DNA from: Sediminihabitans luteus
GTDB lineage: Bacteria > Actinomycetota > Actinomycetes > Actinomycetales > Cellulomonadaceae
Assembly: GCF_002797595.1 (NCBI RefSeq)
Contig: NZ_PGFE01000002.1
Coordinates: 540,337-604,336, forward strand
DNA length: 64,000 nt
Direction of reading: 5' to 3'
Positions 45,481-53,487 of the stretch are shown piece after piece; within the stretch, counting starts at the first letter, position 1, and each line of letters opens with the position of its first letter. Position numbers and translations under genes: made by a program. The notes below the pieces were generated by a model. That model was not told where the DNA came from. It did not search any database and worked only from the letters and a program-made list of their open reading frames with translations.

Positions 45481-47844
45481 GTGCGCACGCCCTCTGCCTT
45501 CGACCTGCCCGACGCGCTGCACGCCAAGGCCGACCCGGCGCTCGTCGCCGACGACGAGGTGCACTTCGCCGCGATCGCGGACAGCATCGAGCACCAGGTC
45601 GCCGAGCTCGAGCACCGCCTCGACGTCGCGCGCCGCTCCCCCGCGGGCAGCGGGCAGGCCGCGGTCGAGCGCGACCAGGAGATCCACCGCACCACGGCAC
45701 GCCTGCGCACGCTGCGCCGGTACGGGATCGACCTGTGCCTGGGCCGGGTGGTGGGCCTCGACGGCACGGTCGCGCACGTGGGACGTCTGGGACTGACCGA
45801 CGCGCACGGGCGCCGGCTGCTCGTGGACTGGCGCTCCCCCGCGGCCGAGCCGTTCTTCGGGGCGACGCACGCGAATCCGATGGGCCTGGCGAGCCGGCGC
45901 CGCTACCGGTGGGCGCACGGACGGGTCGTCGACTTCTGGGACGAGGTCTTCACGGCTGACGCGCTCGAGGGGCACGCGGCCCTCGACGACCAGTCGGCGT
46001 TCGTCGCGAGCCTGGGCGCCGCCCGCTCGGACCGCATGCGCGACGTGCTGGGCACCATCCAGGCCGATCAGGACGCGATCGTGCGGGCGGGGTCGCGGGG
46101 CGCGCTCGTCGTCGACGGCGGCCCGGGCACCGGCAAGACCGTCGTCGCGCTGCACCGCACCGCCTACCTGCTGTACGCGGACCCGCGCCTGGGCCACCGG
46201 CGCGGCGGCGTGCTGTTCGTCGGCCCCCACCAGCCCTACCTCGCGTACGTCGCGGACGTGCTGCCGAGCCTCGGCGAGGAGGGCGTGCGCACGTGCACGC
46301 TGCGCGACCTCGTGCCCGAGGGGGCGTCCGCGGTCGAGGAGAGCGACCCGCGCGTGGCCGATCTCAAGGCGCGCGCCGCGATGGTCGACGCGATCGAGCC
46401 CGCCGTGGCCCTGTACGAGCAGCCCCCCACGCAGGGGATTCTCGTCGAGACGCCCGTCGCGGACGTGTGGATCTCGCCCGAGGACTGGGCCGAGGCGTTC
46501 GGGGCCGTCGACCCGGGCACGCCCCACAACGAGGCCCGCGACGAGATCTGGGACGCGCTCCTGGCGATCGCGGTCGACAAGGCCGCGGACGAGCTGACCG
46601 CGAGCGCCGAGGGTGGGGACCGGGGTGGTCCGTGGGGTGCGGGTGACGTGCTGGCGGGGGCGGGTCCGGACGAGGACTGGCTGGACGGCGGGGACCTGGG
46701 TGATGTGGGCCTGGACGGCGTGGACGAGGGGTTCGACGCGTACGGGGCCGCGGGGCGTGCGGGGGTGGATCCGGTGGAGGCGTTGCGGTCGGCGCTCGCG
46801 GTGCATCCGGGGTTGGTGGGTGCGTTCGGTCGGGCGTGGCCGGTGCTGGAGGCGACGGATCTGGTGGGTGATCTGTGGGCGGTGCCGGCGTACCTGCGTC
46901 GGTGTGCTCCGTGGTTGTCGGTCGAGGAGGTGGGGTTGCTGGGTCGGGCGGAGGGGTCGGCGTGGACGGTGTCGGATCTGGCGTTGCTGGATGCGGCGCG
47001 GCGTCGGTTGGGTGATGCGGGGGTGTCGGGGCGGCGGCGGCGTGCGGCGGCGGCGCGGGAGGTGGAGCTGTCGCGCAGGGCGGACGTGGTCGAGGACCTG
47101 GTGGCGTCGGACGGTTCGGACATGCGGGTGATGTCGATGTTGCGGGGGCAGGACCTGCGGGCGGCGTTGGTGGACGTCGAGGAGCCGGTGGTGGTGTCGG
47201 ACGGGTTGGCGGGGCCGTTCGCGCACGTGGTGGTGGACGAGGCGCAGGAGCTCTCGGACGCGCAGTGGCGGATGCTGCTGGCGCGGTGCCCGTCGGGGAG
47301 CGTGACGGTGGTGGGTGATCGGGCGCAGGCGCGTGCGGGGTTCGCGGAGTCGTGGGGTGAGCGGTTGGCGCGGGTGGGTGTGGGGCGGGTGCGGGTGGCG
47401 TCGTTGTCGGTGAACTACCGCACGCCGGTGGAGGTGATGGGGGCGGCGGAGCCGGTGATCCGTGCGGTGCTGCCGGATGCGAACGTGCCGACGTCGGTGC
47501 GGCGTGCGGGGGTGCCGGTGCGGTTCGGGCGGGTGGCGGAGCTGGGTGGGGTGCTGGCCGGGTGGGCGGGCGGTGCGGGCACGGTGTGCGTGGTGGCGGT
47601 GCCGGATGTCGTGCGGCGGGTGGTCGCTCCGGTGCTCCGCGAGGTCGGTTCGGCGGACGGCGTTCCGGGGGCCGGGTCGGGGGGTGTGCGGGTGCTCTCC
47701 CCCGCCCTGGTCAAGGGGTTGGAGTTCGACCGGGTAGTGCTGGTCGAGCCGGAGGGTTTCGGCGAGGGTGTGGCCGGTGGGGTGGACCGGTACGTGGCGA
47801 TGACGCGGGCGACGCAGGAGCTGGTGGTGCTGGCGGGGTCGTGA
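45481..47844 (+). CDS. helR: RNA polymerase recycling ATPase HelR (HelD family)
   Basis: 787-residue UvrD-like superfamily 1 ATPase that, in HelD/HelR proteins, pries stalled or rifamycin-bound RNA polymerase off DNA. An amino-terminal antiparallel coiled coil (IADSIEHQVAELEHRLDVAR) precedes Walker A VVDGGPGTGKTVVALH (near residue 214). Later come VVVDEAQELSDAQW, NYRTPVEVMG, VLSPALVKGLEFDRVV and YVAMTRATQELVVL. GATCGGAG lies seven bases before the GTG. HelR rather than plain HelD is favoured by the RAE upstream. From about base 46,610 codon use flips to G/T-ending forms, inside the gene, around a Gly/Asp-rich insert (GGPWGAGDVLAGAGPDEDW). Confidence 0.88.
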   Translation: MRTPSAFDLPDALHAKADPALVADDEVHFAAIADSIEHQVAELEHRLDVARRSPAGSGQAAVERDQEIHRTTARLRTLRRYGIDLCLGRVVGLDGTVAHVGRLGLTDAHGRRLLVDWRSPAAEPFFGATHANPMGLASRRRYRWAHGRVVDFWDEVFTADALEGHAALDDQSAFVASLGAARSDRMRDVLGTIQADQDAIVRAGSRGALVVDGGPGTGKTVVALHRTAYLLYADPRLGHRRGGVLFVGPHQPYLAYVADVLPSLGEEGVRTCTLRDLVPEGASAVEESDPRVADLKARAAMVDAIEPAVALYEQPPTQGILVETPVADVWISPEDWAEAFGAVDPGTPHNEARDEIWDALLAIAVDKAADELTASAEGGDRGGPWGAGDVLAGAGPDEDWLDGGDLGDVGLDGVDEGFDAYGAAGRAGVDPVEALRSALAVHPGLVGAFGRAWPVLEATDLVGDLWAVPAYLRRCAPWLSVEEVGLLGRAEGSAWTVSDLALLDAARRRLGDAGVSGRRRRAAAAREVELSRRADVVEDLVASDGSDMRVMSMLRGQDLRAALVDVEEPVVVSDGLAGPFAHVVVDEAQELSDAQWRMLLARCPSGSVTVVGDRAQARAGFAESWGERLARVGVGRVRVASLSVNYRTPVEVMGAAEPVIRAVLPDANVPTSVRRAGVPVRFGRVAELGGVLAGWAGGAGTVCVVAVPDVVRRVVAPVLREVGSADGVPGAGSGGVRVLSPALVKGLEFDRVVLVEPEGFGEGVAGGVDRYVAMTRATQELVVLAGS

Positions 47845-48052
47845 GCGTCCAGGTGTCCGCGAGCGCCGGTGTGTCGGGTGCTGGTGTGCGGGTGCGTGTG
47901 GGGGTCTTCGTGGAGCGTTGCGCGCCGCTCTGCTGAATTAACTTTAGGTGCGGTAGCGTGTATCGAACGGGTGGTGCGTTCCGGCTGTCGCCGCCCGGGG
48001 TGCCCGGCGCCGTCGGGCCGCGGACGTCGCACGGCCGGGCGGGGAGGGTGAC

Positions 48053-49333
48053 GTGGCGAGGTTCGTCGAGCTGGTGTGGGACCCGCAGGACTCTGCGCAC
48101 CTGTCGCGGCGCGACCGTGCCCCGGGCCGGTACCGGGCGTACGTGCCGGACGAGCTGGGTGCTGCGCTCCCCCGCCTGGGTGAGCAGGCGCGGCAGGCCG
48201 CGGAGGACGCGGTCACGGTGCTGGCACGCGCGGACGAGCGGATCGGTGCGCGCGGGCGCTACCTGAACCATCTGCTGATCCGGTCCGAGAGCATCTCGTC
48301 GTCGTGGATCGAGGGGAACCGGATCACCCCGAAGAAGCTCGCGGTCGCGGAGATCCTCGCGGCGGGCTCGCGGGCGGCGCTCGACGTGATCGCGAACGTG
48401 CGCGCGACCGAGGAGGCGATCGACGCGCTCGCGGACCGGTCGCGGCCGATCACCACGGCGGACGTGGAGCACCTGCAGCACGTGATCGAGCCGACGCTGG
48501 CGTTCGGGCTGCGGCGCGAGCAGAACTGGGTGGGTGGTCCGGGCTGGTCGCCGTTGCGTGCGGACTTCGTGCCTCCCCCGCCCGGAGAGGTGCCGCGCCT
48601 GGTGGAGGACCTCGCCCGGTTCGTCAGCGCGACCGACGGCAACCCGGTGGTGCGCGCGGCGATCGCGCACGCGCAGTTCGAGACGATCCACCCGTTCGTC
48701 GACGGCAACGGGCGCACGGGGCGTGCGCTGATCCACACGGTCCTGGCGCGTGCGGACGCGTTGCGCAACACCCTGATCCCGATCAGCACGGTCTTCGCCG
48801 GGGACACCACCGCGTACGTCGCGGGCCTGGGCGCCTACCGGCAGGACCCGCCCGACCTGGACGCGTGGGTGCTGGGGTTCGCGGCCGCGGCCGAGCGGGC
48901 CGCGGCGAGCGCCGTCCGCCTCAGCCAGGACGTGGGTGCCCTGGACGAGCAGGTGCGCGAGGACCTCATCGCCCACCGCGAGGCCAAGGGTCTGCGCCCG
49001 GCCCGCCCGCGCGCGGACGCCGTCGTGTGGCGGGTGCTGGACATGCTCGCCACGGACCCGGTGCTGACGATCGAGGGCGTCGCGCAACGGCACGGGGTGT
49101 CCCCGGTCGCCGCGCACCGCGCCCTGGTCGAGGCCGCGGACGCCGGGGTGCTGGGACGGACCAAGGACCACCGTTCGCGCGTGGTGTGCTGGACGGCGGA
49201 CCGGCACCTGGACCTGGTCGCGCTGACCGAGCGCTCCAACCGGGTCGGGGGTGCGGACACCGCGCACGCGCGGCCCCGCCTGGGCCCGCCGGCACCGCCC
49301 CGCGCGCGCCCGGACGGCCCGCGGACCGTGTGA
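48053..49333 (+). CDS. Fic-domain AMP-transferase with winged helix
   Basis: 426-residue protein. The active site is HPFVDGNGRTGRALIH (near residue 215), the full HPFx(D/E)GNGRxxR motif, so it should transfer AMP or a similar group to proteins. A class II-type inhibitory helix, SSSWIEGNRITP, precedes the core (near residue 82), suggesting self-inhibition. The carboxy end is a winged-helix DNA-binding part (MLATDPVLTIEGVAQRHGVS). GGGGAGGG lies before the GTG. The 208-base gap before it contains an AT-rich TTAACT/TATCGA pair that might be its promoter. Target unknown. Confidence 0.92.
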   Translation: MARFVELVWDPQDSAHLSRRDRAPGRYRAYVPDELGAALPRLGEQARQAAEDAVTVLARADERIGARGRYLNHLLIRSESISSSWIEGNRITPKKLAVAEILAAGSRAALDVIANVRATEEAIDALADRSRPITTADVEHLQHVIEPTLAFGLRREQNWVGGPGWSPLRADFVPPPPGEVPRLVEDLARFVSATDGNPVVRAAIAHAQFETIHPFVDGNGRTGRALIHTVLARADALRNTLIPISTVFAGDTTAYVAGLGAYRQDPPDLDAWVLGFAAAAERAAASAVRLSQDVGALDEQVREDLIAHREAKGLRPARPRADAVVWRVLDMLATDPVLTIEGVAQRHGVSPVAAHRALVEAADAGVLGRTKDHRSRVVCWTADRHLDLVALTERSNRVGGADTAHARPRLGPPAPPRARPDGPRTV

Positions 49334-49398
49334 ACTTGCTCATGCGATCCCCGACGCCCGCAGCCCTCACGGCACCGGGCCCCCGGGATCGTGCGGCT

Positions 49399-49420
49399 GC
49401 GGGCCCGGGCCCGGGCCCGC
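49399..49420. other. 22-base perfect palindrome of GGGCCC units
   Basis: Three overlapping GGGCCC hexamers make a 22-base self-complementary sequence, 66 bases after the Fic stop. It may serve as a terminator hairpin, or simply reflect GC-rich low complexity. Confidence 0.4.
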
Positions 49421-49551
49421 GTCGTCCGGCACCGGGGGCCGTGCGGCGGGACCGACTTGCAGGCCGCTGCCGGTCCGGGCACTCTGGTCGAGCGCTTTCG
49501 ACGCGCGACGTCCCGCCGACCCACACGTTCACGGGACCTTCACGCGTCGCC

Positions 49552-49578
49552 GGAACATCGCTCACCGTGCGGCCGTTG
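49552..49578 (+). promoter_or_regulatory. SigR/SigH-type promoter for rbpA
   Basis: GGAAC, 18 bases, GTTG: the GGAAY-N18-GTTG form of thiol-oxidative-stress sigma factors (SigR in Streptomyces, SigH in mycobacteria). It gives a leader of about 35 bases before rbpA, whose orthologues are SigR targets in Streptomyces. Confidence 0.65.
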
Positions 49579-49619
49579 TATGCGAGTGACGCCACTTCCG
49601 CTACCCCTTGGAGGATGAC

Positions 49620-49964
49620 ATGCCTGACCGATCGTTGCGTGGAATGAGCATCGGGTCGAAGAGCATGGAGACGGACGAGGGCGTCGACTTCGCTCCGCGT
49701 TTCCAGGCCCACTACGACTGCCCGAACGGGCACACGATCATCCTGCCGTTCTCGACCGAGGCCGACGTTCCCCCCGTGTGGGAGTGCCGCTGCGGCGAGG
49801 AGGCGCTCCTGCGCGACGGCGAGCGCCCCGAGCCCAAGGCGACGAAGCCGCCGCGCACCCACTGGGACATGCTGCTCGAGCGTCGCACCGTCAAGGAGCT
49901 CGAGGAGCTGCTCGACGAGCGCATGGAGCTCCTGCGCGCGGGCAAGCTGCGCCGCGGCGCGTGA
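49620..49964 (+). CDS. rbpA: RNA polymerase-binding protein RbpA
   Basis: 114-residue actinobacterial transcription factor that stabilises the open complex with the principal sigma factor and raises rifampicin tolerance. The amino tail, the zinc-like core (HYDCPNGHTIILPF, VPPVWECRCGEEALL with three or four cysteines), the basic linker (PEPKATKPPRTHWDMLLE) and the sigma-interaction helix (RRTVKELEELLDERMELLR) are all there. The ATG at 49620 has TTGGAGGATG upstream. Promoter is the SigR type; a terminator follows. Confidence 0.97.
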   Translation: MPDRSLRGMSIGSKSMETDEGVDFAPRFQAHYDCPNGHTIILPFSTEADVPPVWECRCGEEALLRDGERPEPKATKPPRTHWDMLLERRTVKELEELLDERMELLRAGKLRRGA

Positions 49965-49983
49965 CCCGCACGACCTGACCTGA

Positions 49984-50024
49984 CGGCGAAGGCCCGGACC
50001 CCCGAGGGGTCCGGGCCTTCGCCG
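49984..50024. terminator. Bidirectional terminator, rbpA / lnt
   Basis: Perfect 19-base arms (49984-50002, 50006-50024) with a CGA loop, between convergent genes. Confidence 0.88.
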
Positions 50025-50088
50025 TGCTGCACCCTCGTCCGTGTGTGCCTGACAGCGTCCGCCAGGGGCCGTCGTCAGGCGCCGGTGG

Positions 50089-51753
50089 TCAGGCCTCCGC
50101 GCTGCGCCGGCGCTCGCGGATACCTGAGACGAACCCTGCGGCGACGAGCAGCGCGGCCAGCGCCCACGCGACGCGCTGCGGCCACGCCCCCGCCCGCACG
50201 GCGGGCGTGAGGTCGGTGCGCAGCGGCAGGTCGGCGACCATCTGCTCGGCGGTGTACAGGTCCGTCGACTCGAGCAGCGCCCCGTTGGGGGCGATGACGC
50301 CGGAGACGCCGACGGTCGAGACCTGCACGGTGGCGCGGCCCGTCTCGATCGCCCGCAGGCGGGACATCGCGAGCTGCTGCGTCGACTCGGCGGTCATCCC
50401 GAACGACGCGTTGTTCGTGGGCACGACGAGCACCTCGGCGCCCGCGCGCACCGACGCGTGGATGAGCTCGTCGTAGGCGACCTCGAAGCAGATCACCGTC
50501 CCGAGGGGCACGTCGCGCCCGAGCCGGTCCACGGGCAGGTCGATCGTGGCGACCCCGACGCCGGGGAGCATGTCGGTCGTGATCCGGTCGACCTCGGCCG
50601 AGAAGTGCCGCACGAACCCGCGGATCGGGATGTACTCCCCGAACGGGGCGGGGTGCTGCTTGGCGTACCGGTCGACGACGCCGACGCCCGGCTCCCACAG
50701 CAGCAGCACGTTGTACCGGCCCCCGGTCTCGGGGAACTCCTGCGCGCCGACGAGGATCGGCGCGCCCACCGCGGTCGCGGCGTCGTCGATCGCCGCAGCC
50801 ACGTCCGGGGTGGTCTGCGGGTCCAGGTCGGAGCCGTTCTCGGGCCACAGCACCACGTCGAGGTCGCCCGGGTCGACCTGCCGCAGCAGCGCCCGCGTGC
50901 CGTCGAGGTGGTTGTCGAGCACCTCGCCCCGGTTCGCGAACGACTCGAGGCCGGGCTCGCTGACGTTGCCCTGCACCGCGCCCACGCGCAGCGTTCCGGA
51001 CTGCGCGCGGGTGTCCAGCGGCACGAGCAGCGACCCCACACCCACCGCCGCCACGACACCGATCGTGACGCCCGCGCGCACGAGCTGCCGGTCCAGCAGC
51101 GCGAGGGCCCCGAGCACCACGAGAGCGCCCGCGAGCGCCACCGCGAACCCGACGGCGGGCGTCCCGGCGAGGTGCGCGTACGCGGCCAGCGGCGAGTCGG
51201 CCTGCGAGAACGCGAGCTTGCCCCAGGGGAATCCGCCGAACGGCACGCACGAGCGCAGCTGCTCGACCGCGACCCACAGCACCGCCCAGGCGGGGCCCTG
51301 CACCAGGGGGTGCCGGTGCAGCACCCGTGTGCGGCGCGCCCACGTCCAGGCGGCGCCGAGGACGGCGAGGAACACGGCCTGCAGGACGGACAGGGCGAGC
51401 CACGGCACGACGTCGGTCGCCACGCGCGACCACCACAGGTGCGGCAGGAAGAACGTGAGCCCGTACGCGAGGCCGAGCAGCGCGTTCCAGCCGGGGGTGT
51501 CGCGGCGCAGGGCTGCGAACAGCAGCCCCGTGCCGACGATCGCGAGCTGCCACCACCCGGTGTCGGGGAACGCGAGGTAGGTCGCGAACCCGCCGGCCAC
51601 AGCGAGCAGCAGGCTCAGGCCGCGCGAGGGTCCGGGGCGCCCGGGTCCGTGCGTCGTGGGCGTGCGCGAGGCGGGCGTGCGCGAGGCGGACGCGGTCGCA
51701 GCAGGCGCGTGGGGGGCAGGCATGTCGTGGATGGGCTCGTCGTGGGTGGGCAC
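50089..51753 (-). CDS. lnt: Apolipoprotein N-acyltransferase
   Basis: Membrane enzyme that adds the third acyl chain to lipoprotein cysteines. 554 residues: a tail, about seven membrane helices (LLLAVAGGFATYLAFPD onward), then a nitrilase-like domain with the catalytic Glu in WPENGSD, Lys in YAKQHPAPFGEYIP and Cys in VICFEVAYDE, and a final helix (WALAALLVAAGFVSG). No DPM1-like fusion is present, unlike the mycobacterial gene. The GTG at 51753 is two bases beyond the amidohydrolase stop, so the two are likely coupled; an ATG at 51723 is an alternative start. Confidence 0.95.
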   Translation of the reverse strand: MPTHDEPIHDMPAPHAPAATASASRTPASRTPTTHGPGRPGPSRGLSLLLAVAGGFATYLAFPDTGWWQLAIVGTGLLFAALRRDTPGWNALLGLAYGLTFFLPHLWWSRVATDVVPWLALSVLQAVFLAVLGAAWTWARRTRVLHRHPLVQGPAWAVLWVAVEQLRSCVPFGGFPWGKLAFSQADSPLAAYAHLAGTPAVGFAVALAGALVVLGALALLDRQLVRAGVTIGVVAAVGVGSLLVPLDTRAQSGTLRVGAVQGNVSEPGLESFANRGEVLDNHLDGTRALLRQVDPGDLDVVLWPENGSDLDPQTTPDVAAAIDDAATAVGAPILVGAQEFPETGGRYNVLLLWEPGVGVVDRYAKQHPAPFGEYIPIRGFVRHFSAEVDRITTDMLPGVGVATIDLPVDRLGRDVPLGTVICFEVAYDELIHASVRAGAEVLVVPTNNASFGMTAESTQQLAMSRLRAIETGRATVQVSTVGVSGVIAPNGALLESTDLYTAEQMVADLPLRTDLTPAVRAGAWPQRVAWALAALLVAAGFVSGIRERRRSAEA

Positions 51754-51755
51754 GG

Positions 51756-53423
51756 TCAGAACGTGTCGTGCAGCACGACGCCGTCACGCACGGTCTGCAG
51801 GCACTCGGGGGCGGGCTCGTCGGCGCCGAGGGCCGGCAGCAGGGGTGTGCCGGAGCGTGCGTCCGTCGACCAGGACGACGTGCGGGCCTTGCCGCCCTGC
51901 ACGGCGAGGTGCTCGGCCCGCCAGACCGCCAGGTGCGCGGGGGCACCCACCCGGATCTCGCCCGCGCCCGTGCCGTCGAGGCCGGCCAGGCGCCACCCGC
52001 CGCGGGTGTGCGCGCGGAACGCCGCTCGGGCGCTGATGCGCTGGTCCGTGTCGGCGTGCTCGAGGCATGCGCGCACCGCACCCCACGGGTCCACGGGTGT
52101 CACGGGCGCGTCGGAGCCGAACGCGAGCGGCACGCCGGCCGCCGCGAGGTCCGCGAACGCGTTCATCCCGTCGATGCGGGTCGCGCCCAGGCGGGTCGCG
52201 TACATCCCGTCACGCCCGCCCCAGGTCGCGTCGAACGCGGGCTGCACGCTCAGGTGCACCCCGAACAGCAGGAGCGTGGCCAGCGCGGACGCGTCGACCA
52301 TGGGCGCGTGCTCGACCCGGTGCCGGGCCGCGCGGATCGGACCGTTGCCGCTCGTCTCCCCCGCCACGCGCAACCCCAGCAGGAACTCGTCCATCGCCCG
52401 GTCGCCGATCACGTGGAACCCGCCCTGCAGGCCCGCGGCCGTGACCGCGGACAGGTGGTTCGCGACCTGCTCGGCGCGCAGGTACAGCAGCCCGCGCCCG
52501 TCCGGGCCGCCCGCCCCGGGGGCCAGGTCGCCGCCCAGGTCGGCGTACGGGTGCCGCAGGGCCGCGGTGCGCGACCCGATCGACCCGTCCACGTCGAGGT
52601 CGCCGCCGATCCCAGTCAGGCCCGGCACGTCCGCGGCCAGGTCGCGCGCGTCGTCCGACGTCACGCACAGCTCGCCCCGGTACCCCACGACCAGCGGCAG
52701 GCCCGACGCCGGGTCGCGCGTCATGTCGAGCAGCTCGCGCAGGCCCGCGCGCGTGTCGATGTGCGGGGCGGAGTTCTCGTGCACCGCGACCACGCCACGG
52801 CGGGCCGCGTGCTCGAGCACGTCCCGGTACACGGCCGTGCGGCGCGCGGCGCTCAGGTCACGGGCCGCGTCCCGGGCCGCGTGGTGCGCGTCGCCCGTGA
52901 CCCAGCCCTCGTCGGTCCACCCGTCCAGGCGCGCCAGCCCCGCGGCCTCCGCGAGCGCCGACGACACCACGGCGGAGTGCACGTCCACGCGCGCGGCGTA
53001 CACGCGCGCCCCGCGGGCGGCGGCGTCGACCTCGGCCCGGGTGGGGGCACGGTGCTCGGGCCACGTGGTCTCGTCCCACCCGAAGGCCCGCAGCACGTCG
53101 TCGGCGTCGCCCGCGGGGCGGGCGTCCACGGCGCGGCGGATCGCGGCGAGCGCGTCGTCGAGGCCGTGCACGCCGGCGCTCGCGGACAGGTCGACGCCGT
53201 GCAGGGCGAGGCCGGTCTCGAGGGTGTGCACGTGCGCGTCGACGAACCCGGGCGCGACGAGGGCGCCGTCGAGGTCGATGACGCGGTCGGCGCGGTGCGC
53301 GAGGCCGTCGGCGGTGTCGTCGGCACCGATCCAGGTGATGACGCCGTCGGCGACGAGGAGGGCTTCGGCGAAGGGGTCCGCGGCGGAGTGGACGACGCCG
53401 CCGCGGTAGAGGGTGGTCGTCAC
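51756..53423 (-). CDS. Amidohydrolase-3 family metal hydrolase
   Basis: 555-residue YtcJ-like amidohydrolase. The amino-terminal strand and metal site are GALVAPGFVDAHVHTLETGL (near residue 54); further ligands are probably VHENSAPH, FHVIGDRAMDEFL and HRVEHAPMV, and the catalytic Asp is in FGSDAPVTPVDPWGA. Members cleave amides or formamides; the substrate is unknown. No signal peptide, so cytoplasmic. Ahead of lnt and behind helY in one - strand run. Confidence 0.9.
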   Translation of the reverse strand: MTTTLYRGGVVHSAADPFAEALLVADGVITWIGADDTADGLAHRADRVIDLDGALVAPGFVDAHVHTLETGLALHGVDLSASAGVHGLDDALAAIRRAVDARPAGDADDVLRAFGWDETTWPEHRAPTRAEVDAAARGARVYAARVDVHSAVVSSALAEAAGLARLDGWTDEGWVTGDAHHAARDAARDLSAARRTAVYRDVLEHAARRGVVAVHENSAPHIDTRAGLRELLDMTRDPASGLPLVVGYRGELCVTSDDARDLAADVPGLTGIGGDLDVDGSIGSRTAALRHPYADLGGDLAPGAGGPDGRGLLYLRAEQVANHLSAVTAAGLQGGFHVIGDRAMDEFLLGLRVAGETSGNGPIRAARHRVEHAPMVDASALATLLLFGVHLSVQPAFDATWGGRDGMYATRLGATRIDGMNAFADLAAAGVPLAFGSDAPVTPVDPWGAVRACLEHADTDQRISARAAFRAHTRGGWRLAGLDGTGAGEIRVGAPAHLAVWRAEHLAVQGGKARTSSWSTDARSGTPLLPALGADEPAPECLQTVRDGVVLHDTF

Positions 53424-53487
53424 GCGTCGAACACTAGGCCACCCGGGCGGGGTGCTCCTAGCCAGGTGCGTGCGGGTGTCGGGTGGT

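Noticed and set aside
49399..49420. Regulatory palindrome after fic
   Set aside because: It is a run of GGGCCC, expected by chance more often in such GC-rich DNA; kept only as a possible hairpin.
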